From: Tamarix chinensis
Lineage: Eukaryota > Streptophyta > Magnoliopsida > Caryophyllales > Tamaricaceae
DNA length: 64,000 bases
Direction: 5' to 3'
NCBI GenBank assembly: GCA_030549775.1
Contig: CM060177.1
Location: 65,352,638-65,416,637 of the forward strand
The notes under the pieces were generated by a model, which made no database searches, was not told where the DNA came from, and saw only the letters and a list, made by a program, of their open reading frames with translations. Below, one piece after another: positions 60,413-64,000 of the stretch (its first letter is position 1; every line of letters starts with the position of its first letter). The position numbers and the translations under genes are program-made.

Positions 60413-60714
60413 CCTAGCACAAGTGGTTCATGGTTGCAAGTTCTTAAAGTTTGTCAACCTTTAGTCCTGCATTTGCTTGCTCCAACCCCTTCCATCTTCA
60501 TTTCTACACTATCGTTGTCCAAAGCCTTTTTGTCAACCTTGTGGACCATTTTATTAGGAGGTTTGGGAGGTGGTTCAATGTCGCTTGATATCAAAACTTG
60601 ATCCAGCTGTTGATTCATGTGTTCAAGCACCTTAAGAATATGACGACAGTTCCAATGCTACAATTCAAAGAGAAATCTGCCATAACGAACCAAGATCGAT
60701 GTTATGATACCAAT
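60413..60714 (-). pseudogene. Leader and gag start of a minus-strand retroelement
   Basis: Minus strand after the LTR at 60715 has a primer-binding site TGGTATCA (60712-60705). It is followed by an open stretch with CRHILKVLEHMNQQLDQVLI and EPPPKPPNKMVHKVDKKALD, stopping near 60450. This resembles a gag N-terminus but I cannot assign the family. The chromovirus inserted into it at 60412; nothing recognisable continues on the far side. Confidence 0.5.
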
Positions 60715-61148
60715 TGATAGGTACCAAGCTGCTTTAGTAAACTTTTCAAAAAATTCATAGCAAATAAGATGATTAATTTAAGTGGTGTTTGATTGAGAAA
60801 TGGAGTAAAACTGGATACAACCAGGTTTTGAGGACCTAAGACCTCTGTTATCCCTCTTAACCCCCCCCCCCATCTCCTTTCCCCTCTTTACTTATATACA
60901 CATGTAACAACCCCCTGGCACATGACTCAGCATAACAGACTTTATTGTGACTCACCCAATATAATAACAGACTCCCTAACAGATTATTTATTCAAAATTA
61001 ACAAAATAGTAGCTAATAATAATAAAATTAACTAATCATTACTAATTAACTGAAATACTCCCTGCAGCAATGACTACGCATGTACCCTTACCCAGCCATT
61101 CAATTCTTACCCCTTCTCACATATATAAACCTAATCAAGGGCTTATCA
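60715..61148 (-). repeat. 5' LTR of the minus-strand retroelement
   Basis: 434 bp; on the minus strand it starts TGATAAGCCC and ends CCTATCA, so both ends form the inverted pair TGATA/TATCA, followed after two bases by a primer-binding site. A TATA-like TGTATATAAG lies near 60900. An 11-base C run is at 60861-60871. Confidence 0.65.
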
Positions 61149-61490
61149 CCTTTGACTGCCATCTTTATAAGACATTCAAAGTTCTATTACCATCTTCATA
61201 ATCATCTTCATCCACAAATTTGAATCCTTCAAACTAATCTTCCATTCTTCCACTCATCCACACCACATCAAGAGATAAATTTAAGTTTGTGTTACTTCAA
61301 ATTGAACTCAATTTGACAAATAAATTCGTCTTTAATTTTTCATAGCCTTTACTTTGTAGCTTTATAATCCATTTATTTTTCAATGTTCTTTTTCCCCTTC
61401 TTTTGCCAACATTCATCAGTACATAATTAAAATAAATATGACTATAGGTGAACATATAGTGACATAAAAGGAAAGGAGAGAGACACAAAC
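61149..61490. other. Spacer, no feature seen
   Basis: Mixed AT-rich sequence without gene, repeat or RNA signal. Confidence 0.4.
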
Positions 61491-61495
61491 CATAT

Positions 61496-63426
61496 CGCAA
61501 TACCCCATATTTTCAAAACCAGGGTTAATTCAGGATTTATATTTCATGGAGAAAAAGTTACTCTATTTTGATGGTTTATAATACATTTAAAAAGATTTAA
61601 AACTCTAGTAACATTTTTGGGAATGTTTCATTTAGGAACCCTTATCGTTCTTACAATTTTGATTCCTTAAGATTTTCCTGTCCAATTTTCGCTATTATTC
61701 CAAATCATTCTAATTCATTGATATATGGGATCTTTGGATATTTTTGAGTCTCTTATCTGTTTTCAAAAATGGTAAATAGAGGCTTCAACAAAAAATGTCT
61801 TTTTGATCTCAGTTTTTTATCATGTATTGTGCTTTAAAACGATCTTTCTAAATATATAAAATTTATAAAACTTAAAGGATGATTGTATTTTAGTATTCTC
61901 AAGATTAAAATAAATTAAGAATAATTCATCTTTATTTTTATTATTTCCAGATAACTCACTATTTCTCAAGGAAAATAAGTAAGTGAAACTTAGTTTTCTA
62001 TACTCGAATCTTATCCTTATTCTTTAAGGTTCAATTTCACCTGTCCAAACCATGTCAAGATCAAACCTAACCCTCTAAACTAAGCCTAAGGACACCACAA
62101 TCCACTCCCTTCAACGTGGCTTATGCATGTGTCATACCAAGCTTAATATTCTCTAGTCATTATATTCCATAAACCAAGTCCATGTAATGTTTCCTTAACC
62201 ATTCCTTCTTATCCATGATGTATCTTCCATCTCCCATTCATTGCCCTTGCATGCCCTTGTTGCCCATTTCCTATAGGTTGGTCACGCGACCTTACCCCCC
62301 AAATGGCCTCACTCCATTAATGACACCCATCACCACAAACCAAGTCAATCCCCCTCAGTTTTTCCTCTGCTGCATAAACACTCAGCACTTATTTTATTTT
62401 CTCGTCCTCAACCACACCACTTAGCTCTCCTTCCTCCTCCCTTTCATGTGTCATTCATCGTCCATTGAAGAATTGCAAGCTTTCATACAATCATCTTCAA
62501 CCAAGTTTGGTAAAAAAATAAGACTTTGTTCTGCACTAATTACCTTCTAATCACCATAAGTGGGATTAGTAAAGAATTAATCAAGAATTAATCATTATTA
62601 GACAAAAAATGACCAAATTAGCCTTAATATGGTAAAATGATGAAAATGTAAATAGTAGAAGTCAAAGTTAGAGCATTGACCATGACCTTAACCATTGACC
62701 TTGACCATGACTGATGACTTTTATTGTTAACTATAAATAGTAATTATTTCGAAAATGGCACATTACCATATTTTGCAATTTCAAGCCCCTATATATCCAA
62801 AAATTGACTCATTTGACCCTTATGCAGTCTTTTTGGATTAAAACGTGGTTATTTCAAAAAATTGTTAACTAAATTTTGACTTTAACACTTTCCCATGAAT
62901 AGTATTTTTCTAGAAAAGCTCCTAATTGATTTGTTTTGGTATAAAGAAGTAATGATGATACTATAATTTTCAAGGTGCATTCAATGGTTGAAGGACTCCG
63001 AGAATCAGAAAGATAAAGGGAACGAGGGTCCCCGCTTTTGTGAATTGTATTAGTATCTTTAAATAAGACGGGATGAGAATAAGGGTTATCCGGTGTAATG
63101 TTTCTCTCATGCTGGGATTTGTACTTATGTTTTCCTTTTTCTATTATTTCCATTTTAAGACATCAAGCATGTTGTATAACATTTACCTTATCCTATTCCA
63201 TTATAGATCTCTCTTTAAATCTTGTTGAATATTTTTTTTGGTTTGCTTCAACCTTGGAATTAGTTTAGGTGTTGACCATATCTAGTCTTTGAATTTACGT
63301 GATTTTAGCCATGCATCTAACATGAGTTAAGTATTAGTGTGGCAGTAGCATTCCCCTTCTATTTTAGCTTTCACATATCTTTATTCAAATGAAATTTTAG
63401 AGTTGAAAAAAAATGGAAATGTTACA
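61496..63426 (+). mobile_element. Short coding-free LTR-like unit I
   Basis: 1931 bp from CGCAATACCCCATATTTTC (first base pair TG changed to CG) to GGAAATGTTACA. Flanks catat (61491-61495) and catag (63427-63431) match at four of five positions. Pyrimidine-rich zone at 62040-62450. The stem-loop position (63308-63340) is shortened and poorly paired. 62640-62710 repeats ttgaccatgacc phrases. No coding domain. Confidence 0.6.
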
Positions 63427-63431
63427 CATAG

Positions 63432-64000
63432 AGACAAATTGAAGGAGTTTAGAAATTTTGAAAAGGCAGAGGTAGGTATATAGGAAACCAAAATCAAAGG
63501 CGGCAATAATAATTTTATGTTCTTGTCATGTGATTATGGCATTGTTTTTCCAAGAGTGTGATTTGAATTAATTTATGATTGGGTGGAAATGTTGATGAAT
63601 GTGGAATTGAGATCTAAAACCTCAAATCTTTAGGTCTTGTGGTGTAGTGACTAGTGCAGACAGTGGTGATTAAGCAGATATGATGAAGGCAATGGTACTG
63701 GTGGTAAAGATAGGAGAAAAGATGGACTTAAGAGGGATGGTTACTATGAAAATATTGAATTATCAAAACTATGAAGGGTTGAGTCAGGCGTTTGATAGAA
63801 GGATAGTTAATCAAGGAGTTTCAATACGATTATGCTCCATTAACTACAATTTCATTCTACTTTAGGAGGTTAATTATAAAAATTTGGTAACTAAATGTTA
63901 ATTCTACACAGTTAATATTCTTTTTTGTATAAAGTATAGTATAATAATAATAATAATAATGTTTTTTATTTAATTCCGACTAGTATCTCGACGGAGTTGC
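63432..64000. other. Right-edge spacer, no feature seen
   Basis: AT-rich with a short AAT run at 63942-63960. A 61-codon frame at 63680-63865 has no recognisable domain. Confidence 0.4.

Noticed and set aside
60861..60871. Run of eleven C as a regulatory G-quadruplex
   Set aside because: A single homopolymer run in an LTR relic; no further G-tracts nearby.
1..64000. tRNA genes, CRISPR arrays, bacterial operons
   Set aside because: No cloverleaf-like box A/box B pairs, no spacer-repeat arrays and no dense intact reading frames were seen; the window is eukaryotic repeat DNA.

Overview
The window looks like repeat-rich nuclear DNA of a flowering plant. The evidence is nested Ty3/gypsy LTR retrotransposons (one a chromodomain-carrying chromovirus), a Cassandra-type miniature retrotransposon with 5S rRNA-like sequence in its LTRs, and one plant gene fragment (DUF707 family) split by short introns with GT-AG type sites. 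I cannot name the species. No intact transposase, polyprotein or complete host gene is visible.

Layout. 1-345: 87-bp tandem repeat. 945-1269, 6500-7084 and 12410-12560: purine-rich remains of an old reverse-oriented LTR, split by an internally deleted Ty3/gypsy element (1270-6499, target duplication gagtg) and by a large coding-free LTR-like unit (7085-12409, minus). 12716-16770: LTR ends, leader and gag relic of another gypsy-like element. 16890-20300: AT-rich satellite of about 785-bp units. 20366-28345: LTR ends and broken minus-strand gypsy pol, itself interrupted by a plus-strand unit (22635-27493, duplication aatta). 28346-45253: AT-rich, diverged LTR fragments of the same superfamily, including an inverted fold-back unit (36707-37894) and a Cassandra array (43105-44621, duplication ttgta). 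46245-47838: minus-strand 3' half of a DUF707 gene. 48480-49430: palindromic minisatellite. 51468-60412: complete but decayed chromovirus (duplication cctag) carrying a nested coding-free unit at 53141-56733 (duplication acggg). 60413-61148: leader and LTR of a minus-strand element into which the chromovirus inserted. 61496-63426: a short complete coding-free unit.

The main theme is one superfamily of long coding-free LTR-like units. They start TGTRATACCCC-like, end GGGGTGTTACA, have 5-bp target duplications where intact, carry a TATA box after a pyrimidine-rich stretch, and in several copies hold repeats of CCACTATTAT...GGTGGATCGG. About 75-107 bases from the 3' end, ten or more copies keep a 41-46 nt stem-loop. 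Its stem sequence differs between copies, but pairing is kept, largely by G-U pairs in the predicted transcript sense. This covariation is the strongest candidate here for an undescribed functional RNA structure. All similarity and pairing statements were made by eye.
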